A DNA stretch of 64,000 nucleotides, taken from Albugo candida (Eukaryota; Oomycota; Peronosporomycetes; Albuginales). Position numbers and translations under genes: made by a program. The notes under the pieces were generated by a model. It did no database searches. It was not told where the DNA came from and worked only from the letters and a program-made list of their open reading frames with translations. The stretch spans positions 372,001-436,000 of the forward strand of contig JBDOQK010000008.1 in the NCBI GenBank assembly GCA_040437565.1. Direction: 5' to 3'. Within the stretch, counting starts at the first letter, position 1; each line of letters starts with the position of its first letter. Shown piece after piece: positions 23,401-34,323 of the stretch.

Positions 23401-23906
23401 CATTACTTTGTCTAATCCATACCTTCATTTCTATCCGTCTTCACTTCGTCGATACTAAAGTCCGGAGGGCAGCCGTATTGATCCAATTCATTTCGAAGCT
23501 TGTTAGCCGCTGCCTGGATAGGCATCCCCGTACAGTGAAACCCGAACGGAAAAAGCACATTTTCACCCAGCAAACGATGATATCTGTTATCACCCAAATA
23601 TACTTATAAGAGCCAAGAGCCAGAGAAGCTAACGAGAGGAAGGTACCGTGCGGAAAATTCAGCCTTCGACATGGAGAACAAATGCCCGACATGCAGGTAC
23701 CCATTCATATATGGAAATGGAAACGATGCCATATACTTTGGTTTCGTTGTGTCGGGCTCTGCCTCAAATACACGTTCCTTCTCCCATTTTGCGGCGATAA
23801 TGCGTTCAATGTCGATTAAGTGATCCCGACGAGAAAATGTCTTACTCGTCTTGGGATTATTGTCCTCAAGATTGAGTTCCTGCGTTTGCGCTTCCACTTT
23901 ATCCAT
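20403..23906 (-). CDS. LARS1: Cytosolic leucyl-tRNA synthetase, 1089 aa
   Basis: Five exons: 23906-23647, 23583-23423, 23365-20695, 20636-20558 and 20501-20403 (3270 nt, in frame). It charges tRNA-Leu with leucine. The HIGH motif is HVGH near residue 72 ([16 protein letters not shown]), followed by [20 protein letters not shown] lies near residue 727. A CP1 editing domain fills the long middle, including TIPL/YTLP-like and GTGIV segments. Length and the archaeal/eukaryotic-type C-terminal extension ([12 protein letters not shown], ending [11 protein letters not shown]) mark the cytosolic form. The start was set at MDKVEAQ, the first ATG in frame. All introns are GT-AG, 56-63 bp. Confidence 0.97.
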
Positions 23907-23998
23907 TGCTAGATTTGAGCAGACGAATACCACTCAAAAAGTTGGCGTACTTAGACGTATAAGCAATACTAAGCTTTAAGTGCGGAAGCAGCTGCCAA

Positions 23999-24247
23999 AT
24001 GATTTGTCGCGGATTTTTTGTGCCGTTGCTCTTACTTTCGATAGGAATACAAGGTCATAATCCAGAGAAAGACGGAGAAACTCAAGTAAGATTGACGTGG
24101 ATAGATTGTATTCTGACACATCCACAATTATTCGCTTAGGACTGTCCCTGGGATATTAAGGTTTGTGGAGATGGAACTTGGGTATATCGTGAACCTGCGA
24201 GAAATTGCGACTTCTCAAGCTGCTGGGTGGATCTCGTGGATTCATAA
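23999..24247 (+). CDS. Small secreted cysteine-rich protein, 64 aa
   Basis: Two exons: 23999-24085 (29 codons) and 24140-24247 (36 codons with stop). The intron is 54 bp, GTAAGA...CGCTTAG. The N-terminus MICRGFFVPLLLLSIGIQG is a clear signal peptide, with cleavage likely near residue 19. The mature part has four cysteines, C31, C38, C52 and C57 (spacing C-x6-C-x13-C-x4-C), in CPWDIKVCGDGTWVY followed by NCDFSSC. This resembles a short disulfide module with DGS/T-x-V-x-R that recurs in algal, bacterial and oomycete proteins; I cannot name its function. Each exon alone is very short, so automated annotation could easily miss the gene. It is divergent from LeuRS (92 bp between ATGs). A secreted effector or apoplastic role is inferred from size and signal only. 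Confidence 0.7.
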
Positions 24248-24598
24248 ATTTTTTCATCACGCAATGCGATAATATCTGTCTATAGAAAGCTTCTTTGAGG
24301 ATTTCACAACTCAAAAACTCAACGCAGATCGACTACAGCTTCTTTAATGGCATTCGCATCTCAAAAGATATCTTGACCCAAAACATATAGAGGATTGCTG
24401 GGTTTCTAGCATAGTAGACGCATACACCCCAATTATCCATTAACAGAATACCACAATCCCTTATTTAGATGTAATAGAGCATATATGAAATCGCGCTGCA
24501 TGTAACTCGTTGCCTCGTGTACATTGTGCTGGTTATAAAGTGAGATCGTTTGATCTAATGATAGACGATCATCAACTAATAGCAGCACAATACGCATA
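24248..24598. other. Intergenic, no gene seen
   Basis: 351 bp between the small secreted protein and the coiled-coil gene. I see no open frame, tRNA or repeat of note. Confidence 0.55.
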
Positions 24599-27102
24599 AT
24601 GATACCATATTCACACTCAGAAGGTCACGAAGATGAAAACCGCGTATCAGCTGAGAGTGCGTCAAGCAATTATATCGGTGATATCTTGACGGCTTTGATC
24701 AGCTTGGTAGTAGAGCAATCATTCGCAAGTGTAAGAACGCATCAAAAGTCTCAGAACCCTGAGGGGGACGGACCTATAGTACATGTGCCAGATATGAGCT
24801 CTCGACGTTTTGAACTGGGCCAGAAATCGATAATGTCAAAGCAAACCAGCAAAGCACAGGAATTCGAAACTGCGATGGCTGTTACTCAACTTACTTCTTG
24901 TGCAATAAATCCTGTATTCCCTGCTCTAATCTGTGAGTCGAGACCTGCGGAGAACTCTTCTGACGCGACTTCATCACGGATGAACGACAAAGAAAGTAGT
25001 AGGCAATACGAGACGATTTCAGAAGGACTTGATGATTCCAAAAATCAATCATCCATGATCAAGGATATACACGCTAAAACGTTCACTTGTACGAAGGAGA
25101 CCTTTGCTAAGAAAATCCAAGTTCGTACGCACGGCTTCGTAAATAGTACGAGAACACCGCTGCATATGGCTCCTGAGACGTTGCAATCCCCAAGATTGAA
25201 TCCATCTACAACCCGCAGGAATACTACTATAGGGATACGAAAAGAAGCAGCTTTTATTCAAAAGAGAATGACTGGAAGGTCTCCTGCGCTCTCACAAAAG
25301 TGGGATACAAATATCACGGTTCGTGAAAAAAGCACGGCCCGTGTCAAGCCTCTGAACATTCTCACGAATGCAGAGACTGGTACTGAAGCCTTGCACGAAG
25401 GCACGCAAGATATTAGAAAAGTTCAAGAGGAATCTAATAAAGCTAAGCTATCCATGCAAGAAGGTCAGGAAATGCTCTTGGTCAAGCCAAAGTGTCCTGA
25501 TCAAGGATGCCAGACATCTCGAACACCGGAGTATTGTTTCTCACAGAGCAAACACGGATCAATTGTCGAAGTATGGCTTCAAATATTCTATTATTTATCG
25601 GTTCAATCATCCACGGCGATTCCTTTTCTTAGACGCTGCAACATTTAGCTCGATTGATGCACGCAAATTCTGCAAAGGACGAGTTCAATACTGACTTGTA
25701 TGAAGTATTCGATCAAGTGCAAAGCATTATGCAAAACATAAAGGATCAAAGGGACAAGTGCTATAAAGCTCATGCTGACACTAAGGCGCTTGAAAAACCT
25801 CGCGATGATTCAACAGTTTTCCGTGCGCGGGTCAAAACTCAGGTACATTATGTGATGTATACGATTTTACTATCAAGGTTTGATAGCGGTACGTCAAAGG
25901 AACGAATGCTTGAAGCCGAAATCGAATCAGGGCAAGATCGTATTCTCAAACTTAAGTTACAGCACGAGAAGGAGCTGCAAAAGGTATAATATGACAGGTT
26001 CTATGAATGACTGATTACAAAGTCAATTCCACAGCTTGAGAAAGAATTGACACTAAATCGAGTAGCCAGGATAGAGGCGGAAAAATCTCACTCTGATGTT
26101 TGCCTTGAGCTGAGACTTTGTCGCCAAGAAGTGGCTTCGTATGTTGCGGATGCCGTATGTGCTAAGCGGTATGTGAAGCAGTTCCTCGGTGATCAAATGA
26201 TTTGGATGCTGATCTTTGTATGAATAGTTACAAGAATCAGCTGGAAAAAGAGCTTTTGTGCTGTAACAATAAATTGCAGTTTGGTGAGATTGTAATAGAA
26301 AAATTGAAGGTAAAAGTAAATACAATGAAGAAACTCGTTGCACGGACACAAATGCAGATTGAGAAGTATCGACAAAGCAACTTGCAAAATGGCAATGAAC
26401 TACTAGAAGATAACATGCAAAAAAGTATTTCAACTGCAGCCAAACAAGTAACAGATTGCAAGCGTTCCAGTAAAATGACTGAAGATGCCACGCCAACCAA
26501 GTATGCCTTAGCACCATTTCCGTTCTTGTCAATTATAGCTTGCTTCTAGTTCACAGAAGGATTCTATCAATTCGGAAAATTGTCAAAATGCGGCTGACGA
26601 AGAAGAGCTACGTAAACTGCAAGCAGAAGTTGTGCAATCAGAAGAAAAACTACGCCAGGCGATACAACAATCACAGTCAAAGCTAGATGAGCTATTCAAT
26701 ACTAGAGCCGAAAGCTACATGGGCGAGACGATTGCCCTTTCCAGCTATCCCCTTGCTGAGAAGATTACATCTATAGACTCAGCTGCTGATAATTTTAGTA
26801 TTGCAGTAGAGAATGAGACACGAGACGTCTTGATGATTCCTTTGGAAACAGATTCGCTCGATATGGCAATATCCAATCAAACAAGTGAATTGTATCAGCG
26901 GTGGTCGAAGCAGCGATATGAGATGCAACAAAACAAATTCTTGACTGCAAAACCACGTTACTTTAAACATTCAGTGCCCGTCCAAAATAATTCAAAAAGT
27001 AAAGCCCAAGAGTCCATGTTGGAATTTCAGCGCGTACTATCACAAGCAACTTCGCTTGTGCATTCACGAGAATTCAGTAGCATAGGACACAGCAGTGCCT
27101 GA
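24599..27102 (+). CDS. Coiled-coil protein of unknown function, 760 aa
   Basis: Five exons: 24599-25570, 25633-25983, 26035-26168, 26228-26500 and 26550-27102 (2283 nt, in frame; introns 49-62 bp). The start ATG gives MIPYSHSEGH. Residues 1-320 are polar and disordered. About 335-560 are strongly helical coiled coil with heptad-like Leu/Glu/Lys spacing (KERMLEAEIESGQDRILKLK, then LEKELLCCNNKLQ and IEKLKVKVNTMKKL). A second short helical segment (EEELRKLQAEVV) is followed by a low-complexity tail. There is no signal peptide, membrane segment or enzyme motif. Such proteins are often cytoskeletal or basal-body components, which I can only suggest. It is convergent with the ULK4-like kinase, 67 bp between stops. 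Confidence 0.8.
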
Positions 27103-27169
27103 AATGGCCCCGTCACTCAGAAACAGCACTCGGTCACTGTGTGATTATAGCGCACTACTGCATGGCAGT

Positions 27170-30100
27170 TTACGATTCAACATGTCGCCAGGAAGCATGA
27201 GGAGTTATAATAACGTCTTGTTGAGATGTAGGAGTCCAGAAGATCCTTTCCAAAATTTGAGTGCAAGAGATTACAAGCTGCTCCATTGTTTGATCGAATT
27301 GGAGACTACGATTAGTGAAAAATGCTCCGCCACTATTTCTCATCCTTTTCGATAAATCCGATAAGCTCAGTGACAACTGATTAACCGTTGCTTCATTGGT
27401 ACATTTCCAAGCATAACCCACCTCATTGGAATTAATCGTTCGTTCGAGTAGCTGGACAACTAGAAAAGTTGATTCTTTTGTCTCCGGCTTACTCGACTCG
27501 CAACTAAATGTTGTGCTTGAATTATATTCGAGAAGTTTCACCATAAGCTGTAGAAAAATTGTTCCCTCTTTACCACCATTGATGAGATAGCAACATAGCA
27601 TCTGGATTCGACACATCGGATTCTCTAGAACTTGATCAAATCTTTTTAAAATGTCCAGCAAAACGTTTTCGTCGGAAGTCTGAGAAAGATTCAAAATCCA
27701 CTCACTGCATTGCTTGAGCGTGGATCGGATCAAGATGCTGATAAGATGTAAAGCACTTTGCAGTAAGTATCCGTCCGAAGTGGAAAGCTTGTTTTGGGAA
27801 TCAAGGTGTCGTGATTTCGGAGAGCAATGGTTTGAGTCCATTATCGAAGCTACCATATTGCTTGCATCAAACTGATGCCTAAAATGCTCAATCAATGCAG
27901 CAGCAGCCTCATTTCGCAAAAGTCGTTCGTAAGGCAATAGGTAATCTTCCAGTTGAGTTATACAGTTTGCTTGAATGCATCTCAACGCAAATATCGCGTT
28001 CGACTGAATTCCAAGTCCGATAAAAAGAAGAAATTTTGCGCTGCTTGTATGCACTAGGCTCGATATGTTCTCGCTCTCTGTGACCGTGTTTCTATAGCAA
28101 TACCGGATTCGAATTTGACTTATCATATCAAGTAGCATTTCAAATGATACTATCTCTTCCAGCATCACTTTTTTGCTGTCCGCTTTGTTGGCATCGGATC
28201 TATCATGTACTATATTCATTCTCTCTTTCTCATTATCAAGCGGAGGTTCAGATATCGAAAAAAGTTCGAGAAGTAGATTGAAACAGTTGAGTGTTGCAAT
28301 GATGAGCTGTAAGCATTGAAATGCGACTTCTTCGCTGGAAGTTGACTGAAACACGAAAAAAACAGCTTCAATTTGCTTCCATATTGTGACTAGAGAAGTG
28401 GATCTTAGAAAGATCGCAATAATGGCGCTTTTCCGAGCTTGAAAGTCTGGAGAAGACCAAAGTGTCGATGTGAATCGAACGTGACGCAGTACTTGCACAG
28501 TGGTCTTCATCAGCACGATACGTGCAGGAAAATCAGCTTCCAACATTGTCAAATTTGCACTTGACTCATTTGATGGAACATTATGCTCCAGGTTGTCTAT
28601 TATAGAACAAACGAGTTCCTCGCTGAGAATTTGTTGCAAGATATGACGATCTTGGCAATGTGATAGTATGTTGCACGTTGTTTGTACTGTGTAATAACAG
28701 AAAACGGCGTCGTTAGAGTATTCTTCAAGTTTCGACCACATGATCTCAAAACCCTCTTTCACCAAATTCCATTCGACGTTTTGAGTTGCAGTAAGAAAAA
28801 GGAATTCTCCGAGGCATGCCAAAGCCCCAGATTTACACGCATTTCTGTGTGGGGACCGATCCTGCGATATGAGCTGTGTGGATTTGAGACAGATGTCGAT
28901 AAGCAGTTTGACAAATGACTGCATTTCGTTGTGGGATGAGAGCGATATAAACGTAGCAAATCGGAATAAAACTGCTAGGACAAGACATAAGTCCGACACC
29001 GTCTCCACTGTATCTTCAGTCCCGGTCACAATGGTACGAATCGCACACGCACGTCTATCCAGCGAAGAAACTTCAAGTCGCAGCATCCGAATGAGTTGTA
29101 TCAGAATCGAGCTATTAGTTAAAACATTGGCGAGTTTTGCGTGAAAGGAAAGCTGGAATAAGTAAGAGAGCAATGACTTCTTTCTCTTAATGTTCGTAGA
29201 ATGGTGTACTTCTTTTAAATCTTGATAAATATCTCGTAAGTGACATTCAAGCTTCTCAGTTGGGATTTGTAACAGCTCATTGGGTTCGTATACGTCGATT
29301 TTATTGTTTTGTGTGTCCAGATATCGTTCTGTAGGCATATGAAGAAACAATTCGGAATGCTCAGAAATGCTGGTCGTAGGAATGTGCATTTGAGTTGAAA
29401 CTTCGGCCACGTATTCCAAATGAAAATAAGCAATGGGTTTCAAATTCGCGTCAAATTGGGGCGACAGAATTAACTGAGATGGTCGTTTCAGATAGGATGA
29501 ACCGCAGTGTATGTGAATATGGCCTTTGGTATGCTGATGAGAGATTTTGCTCGAATGTTTGCCGAAAGATTCATGGGAATTAAGCTCTGATTTGACTTTC
29601 GTAGATGCTCGATTTGGCTGCGTTGGCCTCATTCTGGATATTGATGGATCAATTGTAATATCGCTTGATTGCTTTACATTGCAAGGGGATCTTTCTCGTA
29701 AGGAAGTAGCATCAAGACTTGATACATGCGTCTCAGCAATGCTTGGCTTCCTTGATGGTTTCTCTGTGATTCCACTCTGCGATTCCTCTGGATACTGGCT
29801 TGTTCTGAGTTTTGCAGATTGCTTGGTTAGATCCATGTGCTGATTTGCCTTATCACTGCGTAATGGTATATTTGACTCCTGATTGTGATCGACATTATCC
29901 TGTCGCTCATTCTTTCTTGTAGAGCGAGTCGATTCCATCTTATAATAGTAAGATTCATAAAGTTCTTGTTCAGGCATCTCAATATCCTTTAATCGTGAAA
30001 AGCCTTCCCAAAAAGGGTGACTGATGAGTGTGGTCCTGCATGAACAGTGTTTTGGTACTTTCGACTTCACACAAAGTATCATACCATCCCATTCGTTGGA

Positions 30101-31169
30101 CCGGATTTTCCGCAATCAATCCACTCAGCAGATGACAAAATTCTGCTGAGGCTGGCTGACCGGCAATGGGAGCTTTTCTCTGAGTTCGAACAGGTTGATG
30201 ATGTAGAAAAACCCATTTGATTGTGGGCGAACACATACCAGATTCTCCAGATTTAATGAAGTCAGGTCACTGGCCGGCGACTGACCTGTATATAATTCAT
30301 ACAATAGACATCCCTGGGATAATCGCTTTTTCTTAGTATAATCCGGAGATTTTCTACGGGCATACTTACGAGTGCCCAAAAGTCTGACGCGAAGCTGTAA
30401 ATGCCTGTCTGTGACAGTTCCGGTGCCATGAAAATGGGAGAAGCTGGTATGGGTTGCTTTTAAGAATAAAGCTTGAGAGTGTACAGATATTTTGAAGAAA
30501 GCAAAAGCAGGAACATCACCTTTTTGTTAGCTTGCGAGTCTTTAGTAGGAATCGAGCGTGCGAAGCCGAAGTCGGCAAACTGAAGGATATTGCATTGTCA
30601 AGTATTTCAAAATAGATTCCTTGAACATTCTCATAAACCTTAGGAGATCCACACTCGTCCAATAAAATATTTGCAGGCTTCAAGTCACAAAACAATATCC
30701 CATTCGAATGTAGATGCTGTAATCCGGCCATTAGTTCATATCCAAAAGCCTGTCGAGGTAGTAGAAGTCACTCATTCTCCATAAACAATTCAAACGTTGA
30801 TATACGTACGCGCACCGACTTCTCCGGAAGGCATTTGTCTTGCTTAATCACACTTGATAGGTCTCCACCAATGCAATATTCCAGTATCAGCCAGATGTGA
30901 TTTTGGGATTCATACCAGTTATAAAACTTTACGACATAAGGGCTCTGGAGCTTATGGAGGAGCTGAACCTCGTTAAGAATCTAACTCGCAGTATACATTA
31001 CTCAGATTACCAAATCTCAGTGAACGGAGGGCTTGAGGCATACTTTATCCATTCTCGACTTTGCTGTCGATTTCACTGCCACATATGTGATGGTATGCTT
31101 TTGTCTGGCTTTGTATACTGAAGAGTGCGAACCTCTGCCAATTTCTTCATAAATTTTGTAATTTTCCAT
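27170..31169 (-). CDS. ULK4: ULK4/Fused-type serine/threonine kinase, about 1196 aa
   Basis: Eight exons: 31169-31044, 30980-30810, 30749-30639, 30579-30520, 30456-30370, 30313-30239, 30179-30085 and 30035-27170 (3591 nt, in frame). The kinase domain fills residues 1-260: glycine loop IGRGSHSSVYKA, lysine in VAVKST, ILFCDLKPANILL in the catalytic loop, FADFGFAR, APEL and TLISHPFWEG at the end. The HLHSNGILFCDLKPAN segment and long helical C-terminus (about residues 350-1190, armadillo/HEAT-like) are typical of ULK4/STK36. Human ULK4 lacks key catalytic residues; here lysine, catalytic Asp and DFG are all present (HRD reads FCD), so activity is plausible. The family is tied to motile cilia and flagella. 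Confidence 0.9.
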
Positions 31170-31170
31170 G
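31167..31170. other. CATG: overlapping divergent start codons
   Basis: The kinase ATG on the minus strand (31169-31167) and the first ATG of the kelch gene on the plus strand (31168-31170) share the palindrome CATG. If both are used, the two genes have no intergenic space and each 5' UTR lies inside the other gene. Confidence 0.55.
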
Positions 31171-33222
31171 ACGGCGTCTCACATCGAACTGGCACTGGCG
31201 GTTGGATACGGGTTCACCGGGTCTTCTCAATCATATTTAGCACAAACCCAATACAACAAGATGCAGTTGCTGGAACTTCTGCTCACTTGCAGTAGAGATT
31301 TTTTTCAATTGCTCGATGTGATGCTCGACACAGATGCAATTATAACACTGCAGTCAACATGTCGAGATTTTCATAATCTCTTGCACGAGTGCGTGGAAGC
31401 TCGCTGTAAACGGGAGTGTCTCAGCACTTATCTAGACTCAACACTTGCAGCAAGCCGAGCAGGTGCTGCTGTTTCAAGTGTAAGCGAAACACCACTTGTC
31501 ATTTTTTTCCTGATTGGATTGGGAGTAGACATGGCGGAGATTGTATGTAGCATTCCGCACTCTCAATCTCATGCAATGGGTATCTTGTGACTCCAAGAGC
31601 TCGACCATGTCAGAAGCGCTCCGTTTGCTTAAATATGATCTACACGAGTATATCGCTGATGAAGAAAATCGACTCTTGCTCAAGTAAGTAGTCTCTAGCA
31701 AAGAGCAAATCATTCGTTCACTTTAATGTATGATCGTTATGATAGAAGTGGAGGACACTACTGGTTCAGTGTGTCACAAGTTTCCAACGCAAACGTTTCG
31801 ATAGTACAGGAAACAAAGGAACCAGTTCTGACTGATGATGCAGGAACAATCAAAGATCCATTTTTATTACTCTCAGCATCACAGTCGCACGTTGTCGAGA
31901 TTGTACGGTGGGAAAGGATCCACGCTGTAGGAAACAGCCCTTCTCCGAGACGATACCATTCCATGACTTGTCTACCAAATACAAAATGTCGTCTAGATTT
32001 TTTTCTACAAGATGAGGCCCGTGACATCAACGGTGCCAAGTCGAGTACATCGCATGACAAACGTGACGACCTTTCTTTTTCCAAGCAACAAGTCTTTCAT
32101 GGAGATCAAGAGGTCATAGCACGGCGAATTCTTGTGTTTGGAGGTCAATCGGAAGACTTGCTCGACACTATGTATAATGATTTGCATCTGCTCGTGATAA
32201 CATCGATACCTATGACGGAATGCATTACGATGTCAAGTACAGTCAAGACAAAGCCAAGTAATCCGTGAGTGCATTAGGCCAGTCTTTTCCAGACTCATAG
32301 ACGCTATCTCAGTGCTAGGAGAAAGACTCTAGCAAGATGGATCAAGCCTCAAGTATCTGGCTCGGCACCAAATCCTAGAGATTTTCATGTCGCGACGTTG
32401 ATGTCACCAAAATTAGTGCTGATTACGGGTGGTAGAGATGGCTCCTCATCTCTTCGAGCCATGGACATTTATTGCCTACACATTGAGCCAGATGAATCGG
32501 GTACGCTTATTGCTTTGTCATTATTCCTCAGACGTTGCAACCATTGTACTTGACAGGACTTGGAGCATTTCGTTGGTCTCGTCCACTAAATCTCTCAGTT
32601 GTTCCATCCGGTCGTGAAGCCCACGCAGTCAGACGGTGAGAGTCATTGTAAGATCTGCGAGCACTCTTCACCTTTAGTATCGACAGAGTTTCTTCTAATG
32701 AGATCATAATCTTTGGTGGAAATTCGGTACGTTTTTTTATATCGTTAGAGTGCACACCCTCATCATATTGATCTCTGCCAGCTAAACCAGTTGCACGGCT
32801 TTCTGGATGTCCACCAAGTATCTTTGTCCAAAAAAGGCGACTACGAACTAGCATCATGGAAAGTTCCAGATATAGCTGGCCCTCGTCCGTTTGACAGACG
32901 AGGTCATAGCATTCATATAATTGGCAACAAAATGATTGTTTTTGGTGGACAAAGAATATGTCCAACAAAAGAAGCATTATCTCATGCAAACTCGCTAGGC
33001 CAGTTACTCAATGATTTGATTGTTCTTGATATCGAAAAAATGCGGTGGTACATTCCAAAACTAAAGCAAGGCGAAGCACCTTGCGCTCGACGTGGATTTA
33101 AAAGTCAGTACTTCGGAAGCGCAATCGTCATTTCCAGTGGATTTGTGCATTCAACAACAACCAATCGAGCCGATCGGATGCTTCCATCCACTGATATACA
33201 TATCCTCGATATCTGCACTTAA
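31168..33222 (+). CDS. F-box-like, kelch-repeat protein, about 570 aa
   Basis: Seven exons: 31168-31477, 31551-31683, 31746-32264, 32319-32500, 32557-32635, 32678-32726 and 32782-33222 (1713 nt, in frame). Near the N-terminus (about residues 32-125) an F-box-like helical segment includes IITLQSTCRDFHNLL and FRTLNLMQWVSCDS. Kelch repeats follow, with the usual GG and R-x-x-H/W features: RILVFGGQSEDLL, VLITGGRDGSSS, EIIIFGGNS and KMIVFGGQ. F-box/kelch proteins usually present substrates to SCF ubiquitin ligases; the substrate is unknown. The first donor (AA|GTGTAAG) and the exact start are less certain: the next Met (31261) would also serve. The last 253 bp are shown again after gap 7. Confidence 0.82.
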
Positions 33223-33576
33223 ANNNNNNNNNNNNNNNNNNNNNNNNNNNNNNNNNNNNNNNNNNNNNNNNNNNNNNNNNNNNNNNNNNNNNNNNNNNNN
33301 NNNNNNNNNNNNNNNNNNNNNNNGAAGCATTATCTCATGCAAACTCGCTAGGCCAGTTACTCAATGATTTGATTGTTCTTGATATCGAAAAAATGCGGTG
33401 GTACATTCCAAAACTAAAGCAAGGCGAAGCACCTTGCGCTCGACGTGGATTTAAAAGTCAGTACTTCGGAAGCGCAATCGTCATTTCCAGTGGATTTGTG
33501 CATTCAACAACAACCAATCGAGCCGATCGGATGCTTCCATCCACTGATATACATATCCTCGATATCTGCACTTAAA
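32971..33576. repeat. Gap 7 with identical 253-bp flanks (assembly overlap)
   Basis: Bases 32971-33223 recur exactly at 33324-33576 around the gap 33224-33323. The second copy is only the 3' end of the kelch gene and should not be annotated as another gene. Confidence 0.95.
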
Positions 33577-34323
33577 TTTGACCACATAGAATGTCTTGAA
33601 GTAAGGCAATATCTCTTCCGGTAGAAAAGTATGCAACTGAGACAATGTATACGTTGAGATTATTATCCTTTTTTTTGGCAATCATGAGAGCTTTCCCATC
33701 ACATCACAAAAATATACAAGAAGACCGTCCTAATCTTGCCGTGGTTACACCAGCGATGCCGAAGTATGCTGAAACCCATACAATAGCGCGACCTGCGACC
33801 TGCTATTGGCAGCGTGTAGGGCAGTGAAGATCTCCTTGAACTTCATGGAGAGAACGAAAATTTGGACGAAACGAGCGTATTTTATCAATCAGGTGTTGTT
33901 ATTTGTGTGCATAGAGCACGTAGAATTTTTAGCTTACTGGACGACAGCTGCCATCAAATACTGTTTAACCTCAGTCTCTTTAGCTTCTGGCAGCTGAACT
34001 AGTCGCTTTAAAACCTTCTTTACGGTAGTCTTGTTTAAATTATAATAATGATGCGAAACGAGCGTCAGTGGAAAGTGAACTCAGGCACGTAGAGACAAGG
34101 GACCGAAAAAGTACTTTTTCCGGCATTTAGAGCCACATACCACTAGCTATTTTCTGACGTTACAAGTAGTCAGTGAAGACTCTGTCACCTTTTCTTTAGT
34201 CTCATACTCTTGTAGGACAGCGATAGGCATCTATCTCATTCTGTCTCAAGTCACACACGTGCTGCAAGAGCACTGTAAACGTGTCCGGCGATCTGATCCC
34301 CGACATTGTACCCTTCTTTTACC
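33577..34323. promoter_or_regulatory. Upstream region of the FYVE gene
   Basis: About 750 bp with no supported gene, presumably the kelch 3' UTR and the FYVE-gene promoter. I see no clear element. Confidence 0.4.

Noticed and set aside
25852-25895. Additional short intron in the coiled-coil gene
   Set aside because: GT and AG ends exist, but removing 44 bases breaks the reading frame, while the unspliced frame is open.
27095-27355. Plus-strand 86-aa gene overlapping the kinase 3' end
   Set aside because: It is antisense to the kinase C-terminus, lacks splice support and has no domain; probably a shadow frame.
33324-33576. A second small kelch gene
   Set aside because: Exact copy of the 3' end of the kelch gene across gap 7; an assembly artefact.
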